Shown: positions 32,663-47,600 of the stretch, in pieces
Layout: every line of letters starts with the position of its first letter
Numbering within the stretch: position 1 is the stretch's first letter
DNA from: Loripinus fragilis
Lineage: Eukaryota > Mollusca > Bivalvia > Lucinida > Lucinidae
Length of the DNA stretch: 64,000 nucleotides
Assembly (NCBI GenBank): GCA_964019695.1
Contig: OZ026519.1
Span: 28,487,213 to 28,551,212, forward strand
Reading direction: 5' to 3'
Position numbers and translations under genes: made by a program
Notes under the pieces: generated by a model
Databases searched by the model: none
Told to the model about the DNA's origin: nothing
Seen by the model: the letters and a program-made list of their open reading frames with translations, nothing else

Positions 32663-35600
32663 CTGTAAAAAATAAAAAAAAAACAATTTTGAGAGGTAGG
32701 GTAAAGTCATGTATTAACTACGGACATCAGGTAAATTCAGATTATACATTTACAAACAGTGGAAATCAAGATTGAGACCACTCCTTATGAGCAGTCATCA
32801 GGATTTTCACTGTTTGCTTAGTTAATGTAATGTTTTACTCCAATAATTAGAATATGAATCAAACACAGTCGCTGTCGGAATTTACCCGATATCCGAAATT
32901 ACCTGACTTAACCCTATATTAGACATAACAACGAATGGCATAGAAACGAGAAACAAATAACAGAAGCCAGTACATACTTATTTCACAGGTTTAGATAAAC
33001 AATAATTTTCAGCGTAAAATTTAAAATATTTCGCACCCATACATTTCAGCATATGTTTTGGGTGCTCAAAAGAACCGTCTCATTGAGATGGTTCTTTTGA
33101 GTACCCACAACATATGTTTTGGTTGAGAAATAAGAAAATTATTTTTCTGTTACACACTCTTAACTAAAGGCCTGTTATCTACAAATTTAATAGTTCCAGA
33201 TTCACTGTGATTAATCTACACTGACACTTTTGCTTACCTAAAACGATGTTAGGGTAAGTTGTTTAAATAAAAAAAACCTGCCAGCATAGCAAAAGAACAT
33301 GCTTTCTGATTAAGTTTTCGCTATAAATGTCTATTATTTTTTATTATTCCTTCAAACTAAATTGTAGAAAATATATATTATAGCAATTCAATAGAAAAAC
33401 AATAAAGTTAAGATTACGTTTTTGTCATATATCAGTGTTACTTTATGACCTAAAGGAAATGAAACATCACTTTTTCCAGCTGATTCAATTGTAAAATTCT
33501 GTCAAAGTTGTGATATTATTTGTCAAAATGATACTTTTATTCAAAATAAACAACATTGGATTAAAAGCAAACACTCAGTAATCCGAATTTTCCCGAAAAT
33601 GTGAAGACACTGCATGTTTACCCTAACACCATTTGAGGTGACGAGACCGAAAGTGCCGGTGTGTATTAACCACAGTGAGATACAAGTAAAGATGTTTTAG
33701 CACAACGTACAATTTGCCTATATTCTTATCATTCCACTAAAATATATATGGTTGGTATTTTAACCCTTTTCATTCTGATGATTTATCCCATACATATTGA
33801 TACAGTTAGTATGGAATTGTTCATTTTGTATTTTAAGGGGATGCTGGTCAAAATTACAATAAAAGGATGTATTTCTGTCCCTGAAAATTGCTTTTATCTT
33901 AGCAAACAGTGCAGACCCTGATGAAATGCTGCCTTATGCGGCATTTCATCTGGGTCTTCACTTTTTGCTAAATACCTGCTTACTGGTATCCAGAATGAAA
34001 AGGGTTAAAGACCCATCTCAATGACATGGTTCTCAAATATTGCTGCCAAGTAATGTGTGAAATAATTCAGAAAAGCTCTCTGGTCTTAAGCGTTGACATT
34101 ATATTCTTAAATAAATACCTAGTATGCACATGACTGTTTAAAGCTGTTGTCAAACAACAAAAATCCATATTAAAATCATGAAATACACATGCTGTGGGAA
34201 CATGGGCTTTAACTTTACAACACTAAGCCTATGCTTTTGTTTGCTTACTTGTGGCAACACTCAAAAGATTACAGCAGACTCCTTTGGTTTAGATACGACC
34301 CTCCAGTGTATACTATGTTGCTTTTCAAGATAGAAGATTCACTAGAATATTGAACGAGCAATTTAGAAAAAAATTGTCATTTTGGACCAAATTCGAGACT
34401 TCAGAATACAGTTTTTTTAATAATTAGACATCAGCACACTATATACCTAAAGAAACTTTTAATGTATTGAGCATCATGTTTATGCTTATCATCTGTTAAA
34501 ATGTTTTTTGGGGTATTTGCTTCTGCTATATGTTAACTACTATGTCAGAAGTCTTGGATTGGTCCAAAATTTTCAACCTTTTTGGACTGCCATTTTATTA
34601 CCATATTTAGCAAGTTTAATAGTCTTTAACACTTAGGCTATCATTCAACTAATCAAAAGATATTTGTGAAATCAACTATAATATTTTGGCCTCATGGGGT
34701 GGGGGGGGGGGGGGCAAAAAATAGCCCTCTAATGAATGTTGGCCTTTTACATGGGCCTTAATGGGAGAAAACCTGACTTTTGGGTTTCCGACCATGTCAT
34801 TCCCAAAAAAGCATGTTCAACTACAAGGCTAGTTAGAAAATGTAATTACACTTGTAGCAAGGTTTGATATGATATTTTCCAATCAGGGAATAACAGAGGT
34901 GCTGATCAGACTGTGTGGAAGCGCAGGCTGGTCTGCCCTTTATTGTTTGCCAATCCCTAAAGACAGGTTTTCTTGTGTTGAGGCCCACATGTAACAAGTT
35001 TATTAAAGTCTAGGAACAATGAATAACAAAGGTGTAAACAGACTGTGCATGTTCTGTGCTTTTGTTTTCCGCATGCAACAAAATAGGTTTTCTTGCAAAA
35101 TGTCCCACACATTTGTTTATTTGTTTGGTTTGAGGTTTTACATCCCAGTCAACAGCTATGGACAAAACTGGACATGTGGAGACGGTCAGTTCACCTTACC
35201 ACACTTTTACTTGGACGAGCTTGACTCAGCAGCTAACAGTACTTCATGCACATTACTTTCGCTAGCCATTGACAACAAACAGAAGGAGAAAAATGACTGT
35301 AGAAATCATTTCATGATCAGTCTCCACGAAAGTATGGGACCAGGCCATGATCAAACTCACAACCCCTGAACCTGCAGTCAGATTTTTTATTTGATTCTTT
35401 AGTTCCCATCAACAATCTTTCAGTTATACAGGGACGGGTCTGCCTGGGTTGAACCAGTTCTAAGCTAGGATTAATGTTCTTGCTCAAGGACGCAACACAG
35501 TGACGCCGGTGAGGCTCGAACCAGCAGCCCCTCGGTCTCGAGTCAACCACTCTACCACTGAGCCATTGCGCTTCCATCTGCAGTCAGACTTGCTACCAAC

Positions 35601-38600
35601 TGGGCTATGTGGCCCAGTACAAGACTCATAACAAAACATACCTGTACAACAGAGCCTTTCCACTATGTGTTCCCACTGTAAAGTAACCACTGTTAACAGA
35701 GAAGTCTAAAGATTTAGGTATTCTTAGGTTCATGTCAGTTCTGTCGGGGAAGTTAGAGAACACACTACCTGAGGATACATGCACCTGCAACATAAGAAGT
35801 TGTTTTGTTTGTTTTAACCTTGATGTGCCAATTGCAAGAAAAGTTATCTGCTTTTCTCGTCTGCTGAAATGTTTAAGAATCCTCTATGGCAAACAGTGTG
35901 GACCCAGATCAGACTGCTCCTATAGGAGCAGTCTGTTCTGGGTCCACGCTGTTTGCTTCTATACTTAATTCATCGGTAATGTAAGGCAATTATTTGCAGC
36001 AGACGACTTCATCTGATGACATTTTCAGATACATTTTAGTCTTGGCGCTTTAAGGGTTAATGCTTTACCTCCCATTCAACAATTGTTCAGTCATTTTGGG
36101 ACAATTTCCTGTCTACCTCGGTTCAATCAGTGCTAAGTAGGAGATAAAGTGTCTCGCTCAAGGACACAACACATTGACTCTGCCAGCGGTAAGACTCGAG
36201 CTAGCAAACCTTCAATTCCCAGTCTAATGCTCTACCAGCTGAGCCACTGTGTTCCGCATAAAAAGTTGTGATTCTTACCTCTTACCCACTGATTGCAACT
36301 TCCATTAAGTATGATACATACACATTATTACTTTAGTAACTTAATCTGATGGGTCAGAGCACGTCGAGTGGCTGCGCCAGGAACATTGGATCACACGAGA
36401 CGAAGTCGAATGTGATCCGGTCGTTCCTGGCAAAGCCAGAAGACATGATCCAACCCATCAGATGAAGTTACTAAAGTAATAATGTTTTTATTATATACCT
36501 ACATAAAAACAACAACAAACACTTCCATTTCAGTGATAAGCGCAACAAAAATTTAAAATTGATACCGTGTGATGTAACGTTGCAATACCATAGCAAATGA
36601 CGTCGCACCGATTTTTTGATGACGTCACATTGTGTAAACATGTTCAGCAGAGCAGGAAAATGCATTTATCTTGTTTAATTCCTTTTCTTTAATGTGGACA
36701 GGGTAATTAAGGCTAATTGCCAAAACGTCAGATAGGGTGGGTTCTTATTTTAGTGATTAGGGTAGCCTATTGTAAACGCGTTATCGCTCAGATTGCGGTT
36801 CGCCGTCAGGTACTGGGTTTTATGCTTGTGAGGTGGGTAAAACATGGAGGATGGTGATACAGAAAAATATCACCCTAGTAGGGTGATACAAGACTTTGTA
36901 TTTTTGAGTCGGAAAGGGGGTTGTATCAGGTGTATTTCTTTGCAGGTATAATAAAATATTCTTGCTAGATAATTATGTGTATAGCTGTTTGAAGTTATTG
37001 TCAAATGAGACAAAATCCATACTCAAATCATGAAGTAAAAAGTGCTGTTTGAACATTGGTCTTAACTTAAAAATTGTTTAAACAGTCCCTTATTTGCTTG
37101 TATGATGTTACCTGGGAAAGCTTGGAAGCTGACACCATTTTGTTAAGAAATCAAATGTAAGGTAAGGCCGAATTTGAAGTTTAATGTTTTAATGATTGTT
37201 AAGGTACCATTTTGGCTTGAATGAGGTACCAGTGCAAGACTAATGATTACACATGTTTGTTTCAATGCATTAACACTTGCTGAATCCCTCTGAAGATGTT
37301 TGAACACTACCCCTAGCCGCCTTGTATTCCAACAGCTTCCTCAGGACCCGGGAAGAGTTAACACATGAAAAACATGTATGATACTTGTTATGTATTTGAG
37401 GTCAATTATATGAGACGCTACATGTGATTTCCAACAATGTGGCATTTTGACAAGTGTCGACTCAGAAGTGCCTGTGCTGCTCCCTTTTAGGCTTAGATAC
37501 TCAAAATGATGTCCAGTTAGTAGCTTAACACTCATAGAATATTCAAGCGACTAGCAAAGGCTCTGATCAGACTGCGCGTATGCGCAGGCTGATCTGAGGC
37601 TTTGCTGGTCGCACATACCACATTGTTGGAAATCTCATGTCACAGCACTTATGCATTTGAGGTCAATTATATGTCACATGGGAACACAAGTTGGAATTTC
37701 CACATACTATTGTATCTATGCCCTCATAGATTTTAATTTATGAATTATTTTATCAAAGATTGCAGATCTTGATAAGATGTTGGTCTATACTTTTTGTCTA
37801 AATATTTTGTGACTGGTTTCAAGTATGAACATAGTTAATGGCCAAGTCAACAATATTTTGGTCATGTAGAGCCAACTCCTAAAGATGGTTAACATTTTTT
37901 AGATGATGCTTTACATCCCAGTCAGCAATTTCAGTCATGTCAGGAAGTTTCCTGAGTTGAACCAGTTCTAAAAAGAGGATGTAGTGTCTTGCTCAATGAC
38001 ACAACACAGTTTCTCCATGGATGCTTGAACTAGAGGCCCCTCAATCTCAAGTTGAGCATTCAACCACTGATCAACTTCACTCCTTTTAAGATGGTGACAC
38101 AATTAGATAATTTTAAAGTGACCAGTCTTTGGGCATTGCAACCAGATATGAATCAAACTAGGCCATCTAGAGATTCTTAATCTATATGGATAGAAGCAAG
38201 CACACTATTTAGATGTGCAGATTAATCTGTGTTTTGCTACTCTAATTTGGCTAAAACAAGTTTTAGGAGAACCAGGCTCTAAAGAACAGTCTCAGTGATA
38301 CGTTTTTTTCCAGCTGCCAAAACATATGGTTAAACTGATGAATCATTAGAAACTGTGGAATCAGAGCTCGAATGTACATCGAGGGGCTATTCCGAAAATG
38401 TGACAATGCCAACACAATGACAAGCTTGATTGTAGGGAAACAAAAGATTACAGCATTTCAAGATTAAAAGTTGTTGAGAGAAAGATGTTTAAACAATATG
38501 TTATTGAAAAGTGAAAAATGTATTTAACCTATTGATAAAACTTCGGGTCATCAGAATAATCAATTTAGATACAACTGGCCCCACCTGCTACCAACCTAAT

Positions 38601-41600
38601 TTTCCTTACACCTGTTCCAGCTAACAAAACACAGCTTTTTCATACATAATACTACACTTACAGACATCCGAGGCTTGGTTCTAAAAGTGAGCCAAGTTAT
38701 TCTGATTACTGAAGAATGGGAAGGTAAAACAAAATTTACAGCCAAAAAGTTTGATTATCTGGACTACTGTTTGAATCAATTTTCTTATTTCTCAACCAAA
38801 CCATATGTTGTGGGTACTCAAAAGAACTGTCTCTGTTTGTTTGTTTTGTTGCTTTACATCCCAAGTCAACAACTATGGTCATGGCGGGACAGTCAGTTCA
38901 TCTAACCACACTTTTTCCTAAGAATTATGCTTATCTGGTCCTATGAATAGAGCTTAGCTTACCAGTTTGACAGCTTTCTCAGTCTCATCTGAGGCAAGAG
39001 CCAGCATCTCTGATGTTGAGTTGAACTTGGTAGATGTACATGACGTGGTTAGGTTCATAATGGCTTTTAGTGGTTTGGGGTCATGTGATGATAAACACGT
39101 CTCTGTCTCATACAAGTTAACTACACCTGTACTGGACCTGCAATATTATGTTACACACCTCATTATAAAAAGGACTTTGGATATAACATAGTCATTTTAT
39201 TACTATGAAATTTTACAAAGGAATTTTCATTACATATGATCATTTTCCAAGTATTCCTTTGTAAACTTTATATCACTTTATAACTTGGTTCACTTTTAAA
39301 AGGTCCATTCATATGGTTCCCAAACATAGTGTTATGGACTGCACTGCATTGACAACTAAATATATCGATAAATTATTTTTTACAGGCAAATGTGTCTGTG
39401 TCATACTGATTTGACCTCAGCTTAATACAGCTGACCTGAGACCAATATTGACGACCTCAAGTCAATATTCAATCAATACAGAACTCCATGCAGTGTAGTT
39501 AATCAACAATATAGGATCTAAATAATTAGATACATATAGGATTCCAAGCACACTGAAAAGGATGACCTCATATACAGCCAGCTGAAACTCATAGCCTAGC
39601 ATCTGCCAAGTCTGATCTGAGTCCTTTCTGTTGTAGAAACCATGGGTCCTTATCTACCAAACAAGTGCACAGTGAGTATGGTGATATTAATAAGTTGATT
39701 TGTTTTTGTTGTTGCTTTATGTCACAGTCAACAATTTTCAGTCATTTCCGGACATTTTCCTGTCTTCCTGGGTTAAAGCAGGACAAAGCAGATTACAAAG
39801 TCACAGTGTCTTGCTCAAGGAGACAACACAACACAACACAGTGCCTCTGGTGAGTCTCAAACTTGCAACCCTTCGATCCCAAGTCTAATGCTCTACCAAC
39901 TGAGCCACTGCTAGATGAGAGTGCATGTTCAGTAAAAAAAAAAATTGTTATTTATCAACCAATGAGAAGGTTCTTTTGAACACCCAAATCAAAATGAGCC
40001 GTGACATGAGATTTCCAACAATGTAGTACGCGCGACCAGCTAAGCCTCAGATCAGCTTGCGCTTATGCGCAGTCTGATCAGGGCCTTTGCTAATCGCTGG
40101 AATATTCTATGAGTGTTAAGCTACTGACTGAGCATCATTTGGGGTTTCTAAGCTTAAAAGGGGGCTGCACTGGCTCATCTGAGTCTACACTTATCAAAAT
40201 GCCACATTGTTGAAATCTCATGTCACAGCTCAAATGTTCAGACTGATCTGTGTTTACACTTGGCACACATGTCATTCTCTTGGTTATGTCATACACTATT
40301 TCATTAGATAGCACTGCTTTAATGTGTCAATCAAAGGAGCACCCATACAAGTTATAAGCACCACACTTTTTAATTATGCCCCCAAAGGAACTTTGGGAGG
40401 CATATAGTAATCGCACTGTCCGTCCGTCCGTCAGTCCGTCCGTCAGTCCGTCCGTCCGACAGTCCGTCCGTCCCGCTTTCGTGTCCGGTCCATATCTCCT
40501 ATATTCTTTGAGTTAGGAATTCCAAATTTGGTGTGTGGATACATCTTGGGATGGCGGAGTGTCGCGTACCATTTTCGGGTCACTGTGACCTTGACCTTGA
40601 CCTCTGACCTAGTTTTTATAATAATCATGTCCGGAGCATATCTCTTATATTATTTGAGTTAGGAATCTCAAATTTAGTGTGTGGATGCATCTTGGGATGA
40701 AGAAGTGTCGCGTACCATAATTAGGTCACTGTGACCTTGAACTTGACCTCTGACCCAGTTTCTTGAAAACTGCATTGAGTCTGGTGCATATCTCCTATAT
40801 TCTTTGAAATAGGAATTCCAAATTTGGTGTGTAAATGCATCTTGGGATGAGGGGGTGTCACATGCCAATTTTGGGTCACTGTGACCTTGACCTCTGACCT
40901 AGTTTTAAGAATTATCGTGTCCGGAGCATATCTCTTATATTCTTTGAGTTAGGAATTCCAAATTAGGTGTGTGGATACATCTTGGGATGGCGGAGTGTCG
41001 CGTACCATTTTCGGGTCACTGTGACCTTGGCCTTGACCTCTGACCTAGTTTTTTGAAAAATCGTGTCCGGAGCATATCTCTTATATTATTTGAGGTAGGA
41101 ATCTCAAATTTGGTGTGTGGATGCATCTTGGGATGTAGAAGTGTCACATACCATAATTGGGTCACTGTGACCTTGAACTTGACCTCTGACCTTGTTTCTA
41201 GAAACTGCATTGAGTCTGGTGCATATCTCCTATATTCTTTGAGATAGGAATTCCAACTTTGGTGTGTAAATACATCTTGGGATGACGGGGTGTAGCATAC
41301 CATTTTTGGGTCATTGTGACCTTGACCTCTGACCTAGTTTTAAGAATTATTGTGTCTCGAGCATATCTCATATATTCTTTGAGTTAGGAATTCCAATTTT
41401 GGTGTGTGGATGCATCTTGGGATAGCGGAGTGTCATGTACCATTTTCGGGTCACTATGACCTTGACCTCTGACCTAGTGTTTAGAATAATCATGTCCAGA
41501 GCATATCTCTTATATTATTTGAGGTAGGAATCTCAAATTTGATGTGTGGATGCATCTTGGGATGACGAAGTGTCGCTTACCATAATTTAGTCACTGTGAC

Positions 41601-44600
41601 CTTGAACTTGACCTCTGACCTAGTTTCTAGAAACTGTTGCATATCTCCTATATTCTTTGAAATAGGAATTCCAAATTTGGTATGTAAATGCATCTTGGGA
41701 TACCTGAGTGTCACAAACCATTTTTGGGTCACTGTGACCTTGACCTCTGACCTCGTTTTCAAGAATTATTGTGTCCAGAGCATATCTCCTATATTATTTG
41801 ATGTAGGAATCCCAAATTTGGGGTGGTGATTCCTCTTGGGATGGCGGAGTGGTGCATACCATTTTGAGTCATTTTGACCTTGACATTGACTTCTGGCCTC
41901 ATTTCTAGTTTTTTCTTGCTATATTACAGCTATCTTTCCTCAAATGTGTCTTATACTAGACCAATTCCTTTGGGGGCATTCGTCACGTGTTTTGACATTT
42001 CTTGTTAAAGGAGGACCCATACAAGTTATAAGCACCACACTTTTTAATTAAAGGAGGACCCATACAAGTTATAAGCACCAAACTTTTTAAAAAGCGTCAA
42101 GAATACTGTGATTGCCCAATTGTGATTGTATCTGATCTGCTTTCTTGGCTAAATCCAACCAAAGTTGAGTGACTGGCTTACATAAGTGGGACATGCAAGA
42201 GGTTCCCACTTGCATAAGTTTAAATAAACAAAATACCTCAGTGTAAAATTGTTAATATTTTCTTACCCATATTTTTTAGCATATGTTTTGGGTGCTCAAA
42301 AGAACCGTCTCATTGAGACAGTTCTTTTGAGTACCCACAACATATGTTTTGATTGAGAAATAAGAAAATAATTTTCTGTTATGCACTATTAACTAAAAGT
42401 CTGCACTTGTGTAAGACAGTTTTGTTTTTTTGTTTTTGTTGCTTTACGTCTCAAGTCAACAGCTATTGTCATTGCGGGACGGTCAGTTCACCTAACCACA
42501 CTTTTTCCTGGGCAGGCTTGAACAACGGGATAACCAGTAATTCGTGCACATACTTTTGCTTGTAACTGACAACAACCCTTCTTGAATGAATCATTCAGCG
42601 GAAGGGAGGAGAATGACTGTAGAAATTATTTCATGATCAATCTCCGCGAAAGTATGGGACCGGGCCGGGATCGAACTCGCGACCCCTGGAATTGCAGTCA
42701 GACACGCATCTGTAGCCAGACACGTTACTGACTGCGCTACGCCGCCCGGTGTGTAAGACAGTCACTTAGAGTACATATATTTTTGGCCCTACCGACAGGG
42801 GACCTGCAGAAGGGTCAAAAGCATGATGATTTGGGATGGCATGCCATCAACTTTGCAATTCTAGTTTAGATTAGAAACCATCAACACAAGGGAATGAGTC
42901 ATAGTGAATATTCATTCATTTTGATGGAAACATGGTTGAAGGTTCCATATTCAAAATCCTGAAAGTTGGTGATTAAAATTTTAAAACTTGCAATACGCCC
43001 ACAAAATAAGAAATGAAAAGAAAACTCAAGTTTAAACAGTCATTTGTCTTTAGATACATTGGAAATAAACTAAGAGAAGCTATTCTAATATGGGCCTCGT
43101 CGCGAGAAAACCTGTCTTCAGGGTTTCTGACAAAGCGAGTTTCAAACCAGTCTCGTCAGCTAAAGAAAATTGGAATTTCATCTGCAGCAACATTGCATAT
43201 GATACTTTCCTAATAATGAATAACAAAGGTGCTGATCAGACTGTGGGATGCGCAGGCTGGTCTGCGCCTGTGTTGTTCGCAAACCCCCAAAGACAGGTTT
43301 TCTCACGTCGAGGACCACATGCCTAATTCAGAATTAAGCCAGCCTCAATATCCTGAAATCCTGAAAACTTTCATCCATGTGGGACACTGCTGAATCATAC
43401 TGGGGTGCCACAGATATGACTTCCAAGATGATGGAGCCACGCATGATACAGTGTTAACTTACCCACATGCAATATACTGGGAATTAGGAGAGACATCTAT
43501 AGTTGTACCCTGTGTACAACCTTCATCCATAAACCGGTGTATACAGTCCCTTGTTCTTATGTCCCACACATAAACTTACCCACAGGCAATATACTGGGAA
43601 TTAGGAGATATGTCTATCGTTGTACCCTGTGTACAACCTTCATCCATAAACCGGTGTATACAGTCCCTTGTTCTTATGTCCCACACATAAACTTACCCAC
43701 AGGCAATATACTGGGAATTAGGAGATATGTCTATTGTTGTACCCTGTGTACAACCTTCATCCATAAACCGGTGTATACAGTCCCTTGTTCTTATGTCCCA
43801 CACATAAACTTACCCACAGGCAATATACTGGGAATTAGGAGAGACGTCTATTGTTGTGCCTTGTGTACAACCTTCATCCATAAACCGGTGTATACAGTCC
43901 CTTGTTCTTATGTCCCACACATAAACTTACCCAAAGGCAATATACTGGGAATTAGGAGATATGTCTATTGTTGTACCCTGTGTACAACCTTCATCCATAA
44001 ACCGGTGTATACAGTCCCTTGTTCTTATGTCCCACACATAAACTTACCCACAGGCAATATACTGGGAATTAGGAGAGACGTCTATTGTTGTGCCCTGTGT
44101 ACAACCTTCATCCATAAACCGGTGTATACAGTCCCTTGTTCTTATGTCCCACACATAAACTTACCCACAGGCAATATACTGGGAATTAGGAGAGACGTCT
44201 ATCGTTGTACCCTGTGTACAACCTTCATCCATAAACCGGTGTATACAGTCCCTTGTTCTTATGTCCCACACATAAACTTGCCCATCATCTGCGACAGATA
44301 AAAAGACAAAACATCAACAGTGTTATGTCCAACTGTAAAAAAGTAAATTTCAAGGACTTTTCAATGCATATAGTAATTTTCCAGTACTTTTCATGGCAGA
44401 TTTAACTTTCAAGGACTTTTAAAAGTCCTCTATATTCAAGTGCTTATCAAGCCTGTGTGAACCCTGTAAGTACTAATTGCGTTGCTTACACTATAATGTA
44501 CAGTCGAACTTCGATGGCTCGAACTCGTCGGGACCGTCGGTGCGAGTTCGGCCCATCCATGTGCGATACCCAGCCTGACAATTTTCAAGTTGGTTCACCT

Positions 44601-47600
44601 GTACTTTATGTTATCACGGACACCACGTTTTTTTTTCGACCAAAGTTGCAAAGCGCACGTGACACCTGTCACTGATCAATAACCCTTTGCACGCTAGAGT
44701 TAAAATGATAAGCCGTATGTGTTAGCATATGAACCTGTTTAAAGTAAATACATTTATCAGCATGCGCATATGCGCAGGCTGATCAATGCAATTACTATCG
44801 AGTAAGCTAAACCGTTTGTCTTCTTGTGGGTGAATGTTCCTGTTTATGTGTCGCTACAGTTTATGTTCGGTTGTTTATCATTTCCTTTAGAACAATAAAA
44901 GGGAAAAAAAACAAGTTTGTTTCTTATTATTTATTCACAATGTACAAGTTTCAATAAATAACAACAAATAAAAACATGAAAAAATGACAAACTCCCCAGG
45001 ATGTTTACAACAAAGACGCGGATCAGACTGTACAGCCGCGCAATGCCTGTATCTATCCAGCCAGGCATGTTTTACTCATTTTGACACGCGAATTCTTGAT
45101 TACAAAACATCTCCTTAATTGTCTTTAATCATTTTCCGTCGCCCTACTAAGTGGTGACAAGTGAGAACTTTCTCAAATCTTTGATCTGATAAGTTGCCGC
45201 TAATTGCTTCACACGTTCTGCTCGTCAGTAACCCAAGGGTAAAATTATCATTGTCACGGAGCGCTTATGAAAATAATAATGAACTTAAATCAAGCCCGTG
45301 ACTGATTCGTGAAAAGAAATATTTGGTTCAAGCCATCATAGCATTTTTACATGAAAAATCGCCCTGCAGACCTTGCTTTGAGCTCGAGAGTTCGAGCCAT
45401 CGCTGTTCGAGCCTGGGGTGTGTTTTAACATTAAATGTATAGGGAAATTGCCGGAACTGACAAACGAGTTCGAGGGATCCCTGGTGTTCAAGACAGGCGA
45501 GTTCGAGCGACCAAAGTTTGACTTATGTTATTTCACGTCAATCAAGTGATGTGATTCCAATATGGCTTTATTGTGTGGATTCTGGTCAGTTGGCTTTATT
45601 AGAAGCCAGGTGCTTTCATTAGAGTATAAATTTGAGGAGAAAAAGAGCACACAGTGCCTTTAACTCCAGTTGAATACTGTTTGGCTGGGCAGAACCATTT
45701 GTGCAATTTCAGTAGGAGGCATCATGAGAAAAAATTCTGTGAAATTATTTTGAATTGTACTTACCTCCATGAGAATATAGTTTACTGCCATCTTGTGTGA
45801 AAGCTACTGATGATACACTGCCATTCATCTTGAGGGTGGCTATCCACTCTTTGGACTGAAATTTAAATCAAAGCGCTAGTTGTGTTTTTACCAGATTTGG
45901 TGTTACAATTAAACCTTTGTATAACAGCCACTCTAAAATAGACAAAACAAAGATCTTAATAACAAATGGTAGCTTAATAAAGGTCGAAAGTATTGCAGAA
46001 TTCTGCAATACTTTTGACCTGCTTTAAGCAATAATTGGTCTTGAAAATCAATTTTGGATCTTTTTGAGAGTGGCTGTTTTACACAGGTTTTACTGTGCTT
46101 TTTCATGTTCTAACAGGTAAAAAAATATTTGAAGTGTACGCTGGAAGCATAACTATATTTGTTTTGATTCTTTATGTCCCATTCAACAATTTTTCAGACA
46201 TGTCGGAATCGTTCTTCCAGTACTAAGCAGAGGATAAAGTGTCCTGCTCAAGGACACAACACAGTGCCTCTGATGATCTCAAACCCGCAACTCCTCTATC
46301 TCGAGTCAAGCACTCTACCAATTGAGCCACCACACACCTCAAGAAGCGTAAATATGAGACAACAACATATGTTTTGTGGTACAATGTATATCATGCCATA
46401 AATAAATATCAATAAACCACTAGTGGTTTACATATTTAGTAATGTTATGTACTGATTACCAAATTGACTTTATGCACACAATGACAAAACCTTAATTTAT
46501 TCACGCCAAAAATGAAATTTTAATGTCATATGATAAAAAAAATCTAACATTCATGTGCCTGTATTATTGAATTTATTAAACTTAATTGTTCTAAAAAAGT
46601 GATAAATGCTTGGCAAGCCTCATGACATTGTATCTCTTTTCCCCAACTTGTTTAATGAATTCAATAAAACGTGAGCTCTCATGTAAGATCTTTTATGAAA
46701 AAAATGTTATTTGCATATCTCTCTTATCTCACGCTAAATAATTGGACCAGCCCATTTCAATTTTAAGGTTTTGGTTGGTATTTTTAAATTTTTATTCAAA
46801 TAAAAGAACATTTTGTAAGTAAAAAGTGGAGACCCTGATCAGACACATTCTGACATGACCTGCTCCATTTGCCTATGTCCCACAAAAAGGATACTTATAT
46901 GGATTAATCTCATGATTTTACCAAAAAAAAATCATACCTAACATGTCCAACAAGGCGCAATTGCAAACAGAATAGACCAAGATGAGAGTACACAAATCTA
47001 GAATGAGGCATCTCATCATTTCATGCACAGTTTAGTTTCACAACGTATATGGTCAGCACAGAAAAACAACTTTTTATTTTAACCCGAAAACCCTGAAAAT
47101 GAAAATTCTAACATGCTAAATACCACAAGACAATTCATTGAGTATGTATCACCAGCCAAAAACTTGCATCAAAGTTTTAGAAGTTTACTTGTAACAAAAA
47201 TAAAGATTTTGGTCAGGCCAAGCAGTGTTTCCTCCACATTTATATGTTGCCTTCATTCTAAAATCGGATAAATGTGAACTGCATTTATTCCAATAAATAC
47301 ATGGGGGCACTAGAATTTTAGGGTCTTCTATCCATTTGGTAAATTTGATACAGGGATTAACCTCGCTCAGAATTTTTTGTAGCCAACACTTTAGCAAAAT
47401 GGAAAAAGTTAGAGTCAAATAAAATTAACTCTTGCCAAGGTTTTAGCCACAATGTAGTATCAACAAGTTGTTTTATATTTAACTCTTTGCCCGCTAGGGG
47501 CCACTTTTGTTGTCTGCAGATAGCCTTTACAAACAGTTCAGACCCACATCAGGCCCGACAAAATGTCGTGCCTGATCTGGATCCAAACTGTTTGACACCC

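Noticed and set aside
35317..35577. 86-codon minus-strand frame
   Set aside because: It runs across the junction of two nested SINEs.
38967..39191. 74-codon plus-strand open frame
   Set aside because: Antisense to UTP18 exon f.
43537..44301. 254-codon plus-strand open frame with a 39-residue repeat
   Set aside because: It is antisense to the tandem copies of UTP18 exon e; the 117-bp period being a multiple of 3 keeps it open. The minus strand matches a known WD40 family with correct splice sites.
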